Shown piece by piece: positions 1-5,354 of a DNA stretch of 6,346 nucleotides. How positions within the stretch are numbered: the first letter of the stretch is position 1; each line of letters begins with the position of its first letter. This DNA comes from Pusillimonas sp035515275. Lineage in GTDB: Bacteria; Pseudomonadota; Gammaproteobacteria; Burkholderiales; Burkholderiaceae_B. The position numbers were made by a program, and so were the translations under genes. The notes beneath the pieces are model-generated. The model did not search any database and was not told the DNA's origin. It saw only the letters and a list, made by a program, of their open reading frames with translations. Where the stretch lies: the NCBI RefSeq assembly GCF_035515275.1, contig NZ_DATJBQ010000135.1:1-6346 (forward strand), given 5' to 3'.

Positions 1-397
1 TGGCGTTGGCGCCCAGTGTGCCCAGGAAGCAACCTTTGTAGTCGGGCGAGCGGCCCATCCAGCCCCAGGCCATGCGCTGCCATTCCGCAATCGCGTCGCG
101 CGATGCGACCTGTTCTTCGATATTGGATGCCGCACGATAGAAGCGGTGTGTAAAGCCGCCCCATTCGGTGGGCGTGGTCAGTATTTGCTTTTTGGCGGGG
201 TCATGCAGCGCGTCATACATGCGGGCGATCATCCGGGCCGAATTGCGGAAGGCCGGATGATCGGTGATTTTTCCGACACGCTCGCCATAGATCCAGACCT
301 CGCGGCCGTCGTCCAGACTGTCCAGGTATTCTTGTCCGGTGAAAGGAATGTAGTCGCGGTTGACGACGCTTTGTTCTTGTTGCAAGGGCGCGTTCAT
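1..397 (-). CDS. HpaB/PvcC-family flavin-dependent aromatic hydroxylase, N-terminal part (runs off the window)
   Basis: Reading the minus strand from the ATG at 397 gives 132 open codons to the window edge, so the gene is cut by the window, not broken. The protein has the N-terminal signature of the 4-hydroxyphenylacetate 3-monooxygenase oxygenase family: TGQEYLDSLDDGREVWIYGE (residues 20-39), HPAFRNSAR (47-55), YDALHDP (61-67), GGFTHRFYR (80-88) and GWMGRSPDYK (112-121). Family members take FADH2 from a separate reductase and ortho-hydroxylate phenols in the cytoplasm. In Thermus HpaB an Arg and a Tyr four residues apart help bind substrate and flavin peroxide; R116 and Y120 in GRSPDY match that spacing. 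Full-length members are about 480-520 residues, so roughly a quarter is visible. The start is supported by AGGAG at 405-409, seven bases upstream. It lies 104 bases after the permease gene on the same strand, suggesting that it acts on the imported compound. The family is clear; the exact substrate (4-hydroxyphenylacetate, another phenol, a PvcC-type substrate) is not. Confidence 0.9.
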   Translation of the reverse strand, partial: MNAPLQQEQSVVNRDYIPFTGQEYLDSLDDGREVWIYGERVGKITDHPAFRNSARMIARMYDALHDPAKKQILTTPTEWGGFTHRFYRAASNIEEQVASRDAIAEWQRMAWGWMGRSPDYKGCFLGTLGANA

Positions 398-404
398 GGG
401 TGAT

Positions 405-409
405 CTCCT
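405..409 (-). promoter_or_regulatory. Ribosome binding site of the hydroxylase gene
   Basis: The minus strand reads AGGAG here, seven bases before the ATG at 397. It is the strongest Shine-Dalgarno among the downstream genes of this operon. This fixes the hydroxylase start and shows that its translation does not depend on coupling to the permease gene, unlike the ATPase and permease. Confidence 0.75.
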
Positions 410-420
410 GAAAAAATTTG

Positions 421-481
421 TGTTCTGGGTGGTTCCATGGCCGTGCTCAGGCGGCATGGATCCGTATTGTTATGTTCTGGG
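421..481. repeat. Pair of direct repeats TGTTCTGGG between permease and hydroxylase
   Basis: TGTTCTGGG occurs at 421-429 and again at 473-481, 52 bases apart, close to five helical turns. Both copies are followed by a G/T-rich stretch ending in GGTGG or GTGG. On the transcribed strand they read CCCAGAACA. Such a pair can be a two-site operator or chance; I recognise no known regulator motif. Confidence 0.3.
435..459 (-). other. Imperfect hairpin in the permease-hydroxylase gap
   Basis: CCATG at 435-439 plus CCG at 441-443 can pair with CGGCATGG at 452-459, giving an eight-base-pair stem with one bulged G (440) and an eight-base loop. No T tract follows directly on the minus strand, so it does not look like an intrinsic terminator. 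It could be an intercistronic stem affecting transcript stability or the ratio of transporter to hydroxylase. No convincing -35/-10 pair for a separate hydroxylase promoter was seen in 398-501. Confidence 0.3.
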
Positions 482-501
482 GTGGCGGTATGGCAGCGTC
501 G

Positions 502-1512
502 TTATCGTCTGGTCAGGGCCATGGCAAAGATAAGAATCGCGCCAATAACCATGGTTTGTGCGTAAGCGCCGATTTGCATCAGGTTCATGCCGTTTTGCAC
601 GAACACGATCAGCAGGGTGCCCACCACCACGGCAAGGCTGCGGCCCACACCGCCCGACAAGGCAACGCCGGCAATAACGCAGGCGGCGATCGATTCCAGC
701 GGAAGGCTCGAGCCGATATTGGATTCGCCGGTGTCGAGCCGGGCGGTAAGCAGCAGGCCGGTCAGCGCCGATAGCACCCCGGCCAGACCGAATGCAGTAA
801 TGATGACCCGCGAGGTACGCACGCCCGACAACATGGCCGCGCGCAGGTTGCCGCCGGTGGCGTACAGGTGGCGTCCGAAGCGTGTCCACTCAAGCAGCCC
901 ATAGACCAATGCCACCATTAGCAGGGCCACCAGAACGGGTATGGGTATGCCTGCCAATTGTCCAAAGCCGAACGTGGCGCCAAATTCGGGGGGAAGGCCG
1001 TAAATGGGTATGCCGCCACTGATGAAAAGCGTAATGCCGAATACAACCGAGGACATGCCCAGTGTCATCATGAATGCGGGAATGCGCAGCACGGCGGTAC
1101 CCCAGCCATTGACCAGACCGACCAGTCCGCCGGCGGCCAGCGCTGCCGCACTACCTGCCAGCATCGCCAGCCAGGGCGAATCGGGCATGGCCTGAAGCAC
1201 CGCCGCCATGACCGTGGCGCCCACCACCGAAGCCAGGGCGACGATCATGCCCACTGAAAGATCAAGCCCGCCGGCGATCAGCACAATAAGTTGGGCCAGC
1301 GACACAATCAGCAGATACACTGACTGGCGACCCACGTTGGTGAAGTTGTCCAGTGTCAGGAAGCCCGGTGCCGACAGCGAGAAAACCACCAGCGAGCCGA
1401 CGAAGAGAAAAATCAGCACGGCGGCCGAGCGATGGGTATGCAACCATTGCCAAGAAACGGTTTTCTTGGCGGCCGCTGCAGAGCCGGTTGCGGAAGTAGT
1501 CATGGTGTTCAT
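502..1512 (-). CDS. RbsC/XylH-type ABC transporter permease
   Basis: A 336-residue, strongly hydrophobic inner-membrane protein of the BPD_transp_2 family, which forms the channel of ribose/xylose-type ABC importers, usually as a dimer. After a short polar N-terminus there are about nine or ten membrane segments, roughly at residues 30-46, 64-82, 84-106, 114-134, 143-164, 185-205, 236-258, 270-292, 296-310 and 315-333. Family hallmarks are IAGGLDLSVG at the end of segment 2, IPAFMMTLG, GGNLRAAMLSGV in the cytoplasmic loop that contacts the ATPase, and ALSGGVGRS near the end. Its length is normal for RbsC. The start at 1512 leaves a 9-base gap after the ATPase stop and has no clear Shine-Dalgarno; an ATG three codons later (1503) is equally possible. 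Translation is probably coupled to the ATPase gene. Sequence alone does not give the substrate; the unusual binding protein argues against a simple sugar. Confidence 0.93.
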   Translation of the reverse strand: MNTMTTSATGSAAAAKKTVSWQWLHTHRSAAVLIFLFVGSLVVFSLSAPGFLTLDNFTNVGRQSVYLLIVSLAQLIVLIAGGLDLSVGMIVALASVVGATVMAAVLQAMPDSPWLAMLAGSAAALAAGGLVGLVNGWGTAVLRIPAFMMTLGMSSVVFGITLFISGGIPIYGLPPEFGATFGFGQLAGIPIPVLVALLMVALVYGLLEWTRFGRHLYATGGNLRAAMLSGVRTSRVIITAFGLAGVLSALTGLLLTARLDTGESNIGSSLPLESIAACVIAGVALSGGVGRSLAVVVGTLLIVFVQNGMNLMQIGAYAQTMVIGAILIFAMALTRR

Positions 1513-1521
1513 GGGCGTAAT

Positions 1522-3054
1522 TCAATTAAAGAACTGTTCGAGGATGGCGTGCTGGTCGAAATCGGCCCGCGCAAATTCGGCCACTGTCCTGCCTTCCCGC
1601 ATGACCAACAACCGGTGCGACAAGCCCAGCAGCTCGGACAGATCAGATGAAATCAAGAGAATCGCGGCGCCGGCCGCGCTAAGTTCGTTGAAGTACTTGT
1701 AGATGGCCTGGCGTGCGCCGACGTCGACACCCACGGTGGGCTCATCAAACACATACACGTCGATGTCTTGGGCAAGGCCTTTGGCCAGCAACACTTTTTG
1801 CTGATTGCCGCCCGAAAAATTAGCCACCGATTCGCCGCGTCGCGCAAACGGAAACTCCACCTTGCTTGCCAGGCCCGAGACCAGCCTGTCTTCTTGCCGG
1901 GGGCGGCGCAGCCGGCTGGGCCGGCGCCCGAACTGCAGCGACGACAACGCCATGTTGTCAAAGGCGGGGCGAACCAGGGCAAGGCCGTCGTGCTTGCGAT
2001 CGGGCGGGCTGTACCATAAACCGCTTTCAATCGCGTCGGCGGGGTGCTTGAAATGCACCGGCTTGCCGTCGAGCTCGACCCGGCCCGACAAGCGCTTGGC
2101 GGCGCCGAACACCACCTGGCCCAATTCGCTTTTGCCGCAACCGACCAGGCCGGCCAGGCCTACGATTTCGCCGGCCCGCACGTCCAGGCTGGCATCAAGA
2201 ACGCAGCCGTCGGCGCCCGCCAGTTCTTTGATCGACAGGCGCACAGCGCCGGGCCGCGTGACGGGCGCCGGATAAATGTCGGAAACGGTGCGTCCCGTCA
2301 TCAGCCGGATCAGCTCGTCTTCCGGTGTGTCGGCGTTGACGGTGGCCACCAACTGGCCGTCGCGCAGCACACTGACCTTGTCGCCGATCTCGGCGATCTC
2401 GTGCATGCGATGCGTAATGTAGACAATGGCCGAACCCTGGCTTTTGAGCTTTCGCACCAGGGCGAACAAGGCCTGCGTATCATGTTCTGACAATGACGCG
2501 GTGGGCTCGTCCAGAATCAGCACGCGAGGCGAATGGCCCGCGGCCTTGCAGATTTCGACCATTTGCTGCCTGCCCCGGGCTAGTTGCTCAACGGGCGTGT
2601 CCGGATCAAGGTCGAAGCCCAGGTCGGTGATCAGCCGCGCGGCGCGGCGGCACATCAATGATTTGGCCAGAAAGCCGAAAGGGCCGACCTGCTCCTCGCC
2701 CAGCACAATGTTCTGAGCGACGGTAAGGTGCGGAATCAGCGAGAACTCCTGGAAAACGGCGCGCACCCCAAGCGCGCGCGCCTGCGCCACGGAATCAAGC
2801 TTTACGGGCATGCCGTCCATCTGTATGTGCCCGCTGCTGGGCTGATTGGCGCCGGCAATCATGGAAATAAGCGTTGATTTGCCTGCGCCGTTCTCGCCGA
2901 ACATCACGTGCACCTGGCCGGGCATCAGATCGATGCTGACGTTGCGCAATGCATAATGCGCGCCGTAGCACTTGCTTAGCCCCTGTGTGCTTAGCACCGG
3001 GGCGGCAAGAGACGAGGTGATGCCCTGATCCAGGGCATGAGCCTGCTGTGTCAT
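1522..3054 (-). CDS. RbsA/XylG-type ABC transporter ATPase with two fused nucleotide-binding domains
   Basis: A 510-residue cytoplasmic protein with tandem ATPase domains, as in RbsA, MglA and XylG, powering the adjacent permease. Domain 1 has Walker A GENGAGKST (53-61), Q-loop Q102, Walker B with DEPT (182-185) and H-loop H215. Domain 2 has Walker A-like GLVGCGKSE (302-310), the family motif PPDRKHDGL (350-358), signature FSGGNQQK (413-420) and Walker B VFDEPT (435-440). Two points are unusual. The domain 1 signature reads LARGRQQ (158-164) instead of the usual LS-G-QQ, while the domain 2 Walker A keeps a lysine where relatives such as RbsA have GAGRTE. The domain 2 H-loop position is ISSD with no histidine, which is common in this family. 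The length is normal. The ATG at 3054 overlaps the binding-protein stop in an ATGA, so the two genes are translationally coupled. The N-terminal extension of about 20 residues before the first strand is polar and poorly characterised. Confidence 0.95.
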   Translation of the reverse strand: MTQQAHALDQGITSSLAAPVLSTQGLSKCYGAHYALRNVSIDLMPGQVHVMFGENGAGKSTLISMIAGANQPSSGHIQMDGMPVKLDSVAQARALGVRAVFQEFSLIPHLTVAQNIVLGEEQVGPFGFLAKSLMCRRAARLITDLGFDLDPDTPVEQLARGRQQMVEICKAAGHSPRVLILDEPTASLSEHDTQALFALVRKLKSQGSAIVYITHRMHEIAEIGDKVSVLRDGQLVATVNADTPEDELIRLMTGRTVSDIYPAPVTRPGAVRLSIKELAGADGCVLDASLDVRAGEIVGLAGLVGCGKSELGQVVFGAAKRLSGRVELDGKPVHFKHPADAIESGLWYSPPDRKHDGLALVRPAFDNMALSSLQFGRRPSRLRRPRQEDRLVSGLASKVEFPFARRGESVANFSGGNQQKVLLAKGLAQDIDVYVFDEPTVGVDVGARQAIYKYFNELSAAGAAILLISSDLSELLGLSHRLLVMREGRTVAEFARADFDQHAILEQFFN

Positions 3055-4118
3055 TTTGCGCTGACCCGGAAGACAGGACGGAAGTTGTCGGGGGCAAGCA
3101 CGGTTTCGATATCCAGCGAGTCAACATCTTGCTTCTGGTAAACACGGCCGACCGGGCCGACGTTGCGATGAACGTTCTTACCTTCGATCAGGCGTATGGC
3201 CTGATCAACGGCGATGCGTCCGACCAGCACCACCGGCGCCATGCCGGCGGCCTCGATGGCGCCTGACTTGACGCCCTGGTAGACGCCGGGGGTGGTGTAG
3301 ACCGAGACAATTTTGGTTTTGTCGGTAATACCGCGAGCGCGCAATACGGGCACCGCGGCTTCGGCGGTAACGGCCGTACCGACCACGTAGTCGATGTCTT
3401 TATGGGTTTGCAGCAGGTCTTCGATCAGGCGGGCCTGAATCTCTTTGCCGGTGTCGCCGTATTTGGTTTCTGCGATCTGTACGGCGCTGCCCTTGATGCC
3501 TTCCAGAAAGCCGCTGTTGAACAGCTCGACCCAGCCTGCGCCGGCCGGACCCGGCAGCCACGCCACCTTGACCGCAGGGCTGCCTGCCGGATGCTTGGCG
3601 GCCAGATAACGGCCCGCGCGCAAGCCCTCGTCGCTGGGTATCGTCAGCACATGGGCGTCGACGTCTTTCGAGGCGATGCCGTTGTAGGCGTCAACCACGT
3701 GCACGCCTTTTTTCTTCAGGTCGGCAACCAGGTTGCCCAGTCCGTCCTGCGAAATGGCCCCGATAATCACCGCCTTGGCGCCGCCTGCAACGCAGTTTTC
3801 AATTTGCGAGATCTGATTGTTCAGCTGCGTGTACCCGCCCGCATCCAGCACTTGAACGTTGATGCCCTGACGCTTGGCTTCTTCGGTAACGCCGTAGTCG
3901 GCGGCCAGCCAGAACGAATCCTTCATGTGGGGGAACGACACGCACACGTTCCAGGGCTCGGCAGCCTTGTCCAGGGCAGTGTAGGTAATCGGCGAGCGCG
4001 CGTTGTCTTCGGCAATCGCTTCGACTTCCAGTGGCGACCAGGCGGCCTGGACGCTTAGCGAGCCGGCCAGCAGCAGAACGCCGGCGACGACGTGAATACC
4101 CGTCTTCATTTTTTTCAT
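3051..4118 (-). CDS. TorT-like periplasmic substrate-binding protein of the ABC importer
   Basis: A 355-residue exported protein. A Sec signal peptide is evident: basic MKKMK, a hydrophobic core at residues 8-21, and likely cleavage after VQA (23-25). The mature part is a two-lobe periplasmic binding fold of the LacI/ribose-binding type. It carries features I recall from E. coli TorT: C59 and C109 in similar positions, KDSFWLAADYG (66-76), VLDAGGYTQL (90-99), a LPGPAGAG stretch, an EIQ..LIEDLLQTHKDIDYVVGT region, TAEAA and a C-terminal FRPV. TorT binds trimethylamine N-oxide and signals to the kinase TorS. Here the gene comes first in an operon with an ABC ATPase and permease, the normal place for the binding component of an importer. 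AGGAG at 4124-4128 lies five bases before the ATG. The family call is firm. The ligand is unknown; TMAO is doubtful because a Trp in the E. coli ligand region (PWFQMG) appears replaced (IPSDEG). Confidence 0.9.
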   Translation of the reverse strand: MKKMKTGIHVVAGVLLLAGSLSVQAAWSPLEVEAIAEDNARSPITYTALDKAAEPWNVCVSFPHMKDSFWLAADYGVTEEAKRQGINVQVLDAGGYTQLNNQISQIENCVAGGAKAVIIGAISQDGLGNLVADLKKKGVHVVDAYNGIASKDVDAHVLTIPSDEGLRAGRYLAAKHPAGSPAVKVAWLPGPAGAGWVELFNSGFLEGIKGSAVQIAETKYGDTGKEIQARLIEDLLQTHKDIDYVVGTAVTAEAAVPVLRARGITDKTKIVSVYTTPGVYQGVKSGAIEAAGMAPVVLVGRIAVDQAIRLIEGKNVHRNVGPVGRVYQKQDVDSLDIETVLAPDNFRPVFRVSAK

Positions 4119-4138
4119 GTCTTCTCCTTGAATTTTTG

Positions 4139-4152
4139 ATGTTCGGGAACAT
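4139..4152. promoter_or_regulatory. Perfect palindrome ATGTTC-GG-GAACAT, possible operator
   Basis: A 14-base site with perfect six-base arms sits 21 to 34 bases upstream of the binding-protein ATG, just before its ribosome binding site. A CCCGGG (4155-4160) and a run of seven T follow on the plus strand. The two-base centre suits a dimeric DNA-binding protein better than an RNA hairpin. Its position near or after the likely transcription start would suit a repressor. I do not match it to a named regulator. Confidence 0.4.
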
Positions 4153-4187
4153 GGCCCGGGTTTTTTTGGAACGGCAATCGAGGCGAA

Positions 4188-4245
4188 GTTTGGTATGCCT
4201 GTTTGGTGGGGTCTATTGAATTTTCATGGCACAATTATTACCAAA
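4188..4245. repeat. Three TTTGGT units, two direct and one inverted
   Basis: GTTTGGT occurs at 4188-4194 and 4201-4207, start to start 13 bases. The reverse complement ACCAAA lies at 4240-4245; with its flanking T it forms TACCAAA (4239-4245), which inverts TTTGGTA at 4189-4195. These could be half-sites for the adjacent LysR protein, one in the dyad near its own start and two further toward the transporter promoter. The units are short, so chance is possible. Confidence 0.35.
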
Positions 4246-4256
4246 TAGTTATAAAT
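4233..4256. promoter_or_regulatory. AT-rich dyad at the LysR promoter, candidate LysR operator
   Basis: TTATTAC (4235-4241) and GTTATAA (4248-4254) form an inverted repeat with one mismatch and a six-base spacer; outer bases extend it to 4233-4256 with one more mismatch. A T-N11-A pattern (4239 and 4251) is present inside it, though not on the dyad axis. It ends 18 bases before the regulator ATG and overlaps the possible -10 elements, the usual place for LTTR autorepression. Confidence 0.4.
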
Positions 4257-4274
4257 AAACGGTGGGGACAAACC

Positions 4275-5234
4275 ATGGCAAGGCTGGACTGGTATATCCG
4301 TTCGAACCTGAAACTCAGCCATCTCCAGCTATTGCTGGCTTTGGACGAACATCGCAGTGTTGGAAAAGTCGCCGCGCATCTTAATGTCACGCAGCCGGCC
4401 GTATCCAAATCGCTGGCGGCTTTAGAGGCCAACCTAGGGTTTTCCTTATACAGACGAACCACGCGCGGCATGGAGCCAACCGAGTATGGCGAGTGTCTGG
4501 TTCGCCACGCACGCGATATTTTGAGGCGCTTGGCCACGGTCGAAGACGAACTGCGCGATATCAGCGATGGGCGCATCGCCCGAATATCGATGGGCGTGTT
4601 GCCGGCCGCGGCAACGGTGCTTCTGCCGCGCTTTGTTGCTCACCTTAACCGCCTCAATGCAGGTATTACGACTACGGTGCGCGAGGGCACGATGGAGTCG
4701 CTATTACCCCGGCTGCGCGCCGGCGACATTGATTTCGTCGTGGGCAACCGGCCTACTCGCCCGTTGGGGCCCGAGTTTGAAACCGAGCTGCTTTATGAAG
4801 ACCCCGTTGTGGTGGTGGCCAGCCGTAATCACCCGCTGACCTGGGTGTCGAACCCCGAATGGCGGATGCTGGCGGGCTATTCCATGGTTCTGCCCACGCA
4901 AGACGCCACGACGCGCCCCATTATTGATGAGTTCCTGATGCAACAGGGGCTGACCATTCCCAGCCAGCACCTCGAGTCTTTGTCTACACTGACCAATATC
5001 GGCGTCATGCAATTCACCGATTCCGTCGGGTTTCTGTCGCGGGTGCTGGCCCAGCACTTTCAAGACTTGGGGTTGCTCTCTGTGCTGCCCTTGCAGGTGC
5101 CCGATGCCAATATTCATGTGGGCCTGGTCTGGATGGCCGATAAAAAGAAAACCCGGGTGCATGAAATTATTCTGGAAGAGCTGCGCGCCACGCGCGACTT
5201 GCTGGTGCGTGACTTTCTGATCAACCCGCTTTAA
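4275..5234 (+). CDS. LysR-type transcriptional regulator, GbpR-like
   Basis: A 319-residue LTTR. The N-terminal winged helix-turn-helix covers about residues 12-72, with the recognition region VAAHLNVTQPAVSKSLAALE (32-51) followed by LGFSLYRRTTRG and the wing. A linker helix (about 75-100) leads to a periplasmic-binding-like effector domain from about 105 to 310. The opening MARLDWYIRSNLK with HLQLLLALDE resembles GbpR-type LTTRs, which in Agrobacterium control a sugar-type ABC binding protein (from memory). I chose the ATG at 4275 because GTGGGG ends seven bases upstream and the family begins here; a TTG at 4203 in the same frame would add 24 residues unlike any LTTR. The gene is divergent from the transporter operon and shares a 156-base control region with it, so it probably regulates that operon and itself in response to the transported compound or a product. 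The effector is unknown. Confidence 0.93.
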   Translation: MARLDWYIRSNLKLSHLQLLLALDEHRSVGKVAAHLNVTQPAVSKSLAALEANLGFSLYRRTTRGMEPTEYGECLVRHARDILRRLATVEDELRDISDGRIARISMGVLPAAATVLLPRFVAHLNRLNAGITTTVREGTMESLLPRLRAGDIDFVVGNRPTRPLGPEFETELLYEDPVVVVASRNHPLTWVSNPEWRMLAGYSMVLPTQDATTRPIIDEFLMQQGLTIPSQHLESLSTLTNIGVMQFTDSVGFLSRVLAQHFQDLGLLSVLPLQVPDANIHVGLVWMADKKKTRVHEIILEELRATRDLLVRDFLINPL

Positions 5235-5348
5235 GCGACGTGGCCCCACGCCGCAAGTTGAGGCGCTACCTTTACCCTCCTCGTTGTGCACCGGGCCCCC
5301 GTTCACGTACTACACTAAACGCATCCCTTCCTCAGCTTGAACGGAGCG
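5235..5348 (+). other. Intergenic gap between LysR and dehydrogenase genes
   Basis: This gap of roughly 114 bases contains a short inverted repeat CGTG-GCCC-CACG (5239-5250) just after the LysR stop, but no T tract, so no intrinsic terminator is supported. TTGTGC (5284-5289) with TACTAC (5308-5313), or TACACT (5311-5316) alone, are weak promoter-like matches for the dehydrogenase gene. Whether that gene is read through from LysR or has its own promoter is unclear. Confidence 0.35.
5343..5346 (+). promoter_or_regulatory. Ribosome binding site that decides the dehydrogenase start
   Basis: GGAG lies two bases before an ATG at 5349 and eight bases before an in-frame ATG at 5355. Only the second spacing is normal for a Shine-Dalgarno, so 5355 is preferred. 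The difference is two residues. Confidence 0.55.
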
Positions 5349-5354
5349 ATGTCT

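Larger units (their letters stand above)
4119..4274. promoter_or_regulatory. Divergent intergenic control region between the transporter operon and the LysR gene
   Basis: This 156-base non-coding stretch separates two divergent start codons and is clearly richer in A+T than the flanking genes, the classic setting for an LTTR that regulates both itself and its target. It holds a perfect palindrome, an A/T tract (TTTTTTT at 4161-4167), repeated TTTGGT units and an AT-rich dyad, annotated separately. Rightward, TTGAAT (4216-4221) with TACCAA (4239-4244), or TATAAA (4250-4255), are the best core promoter elements. No good consensus pair faces the binding-protein gene, which would fit a promoter needing an activator. 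The promoter assignments are weak; the regulatory role of the region as a whole is likely. Confidence 0.7.

Noticed and set aside
3402..4058. Open frame of 218 codons on the plus strand
   Set aside because: Antisense to the TorT-like gene, with no recognisable domain; the opposite strand carries the signal peptide and family motifs.
4144..4167. Intrinsic terminator on the plus strand (CGGG/CCCG stem followed by seven T)
   Set aside because: The stem is only four strong pairs, two G bases separate it from the T run, and no plus-strand gene precedes it to be terminated.
4227..4243. Sigma-54 promoter suggested by TGGCAC
   Set aside because: The partner element is absent: at the required distance the sequence reads AC, not GC.
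4203..4274. Longer LysR start at the TTG at 4203
   Set aside because: The 24 added residues are unlike an LTTR N-terminus, there is no ribosome binding site, and the extension would cover the regulatory dyad; the ATG at 4275 fits the family.
5239..5250. Terminator after the LysR gene
   Set aside because: CGTG/CACG is only a four-base-pair stem and no T tract follows.
4704..5306. Open frame of 200 codons on the minus strand
   Set aside because: Antisense to the LysR effector domain; low-complexity Gly/His/Gln-rich product with no domain.
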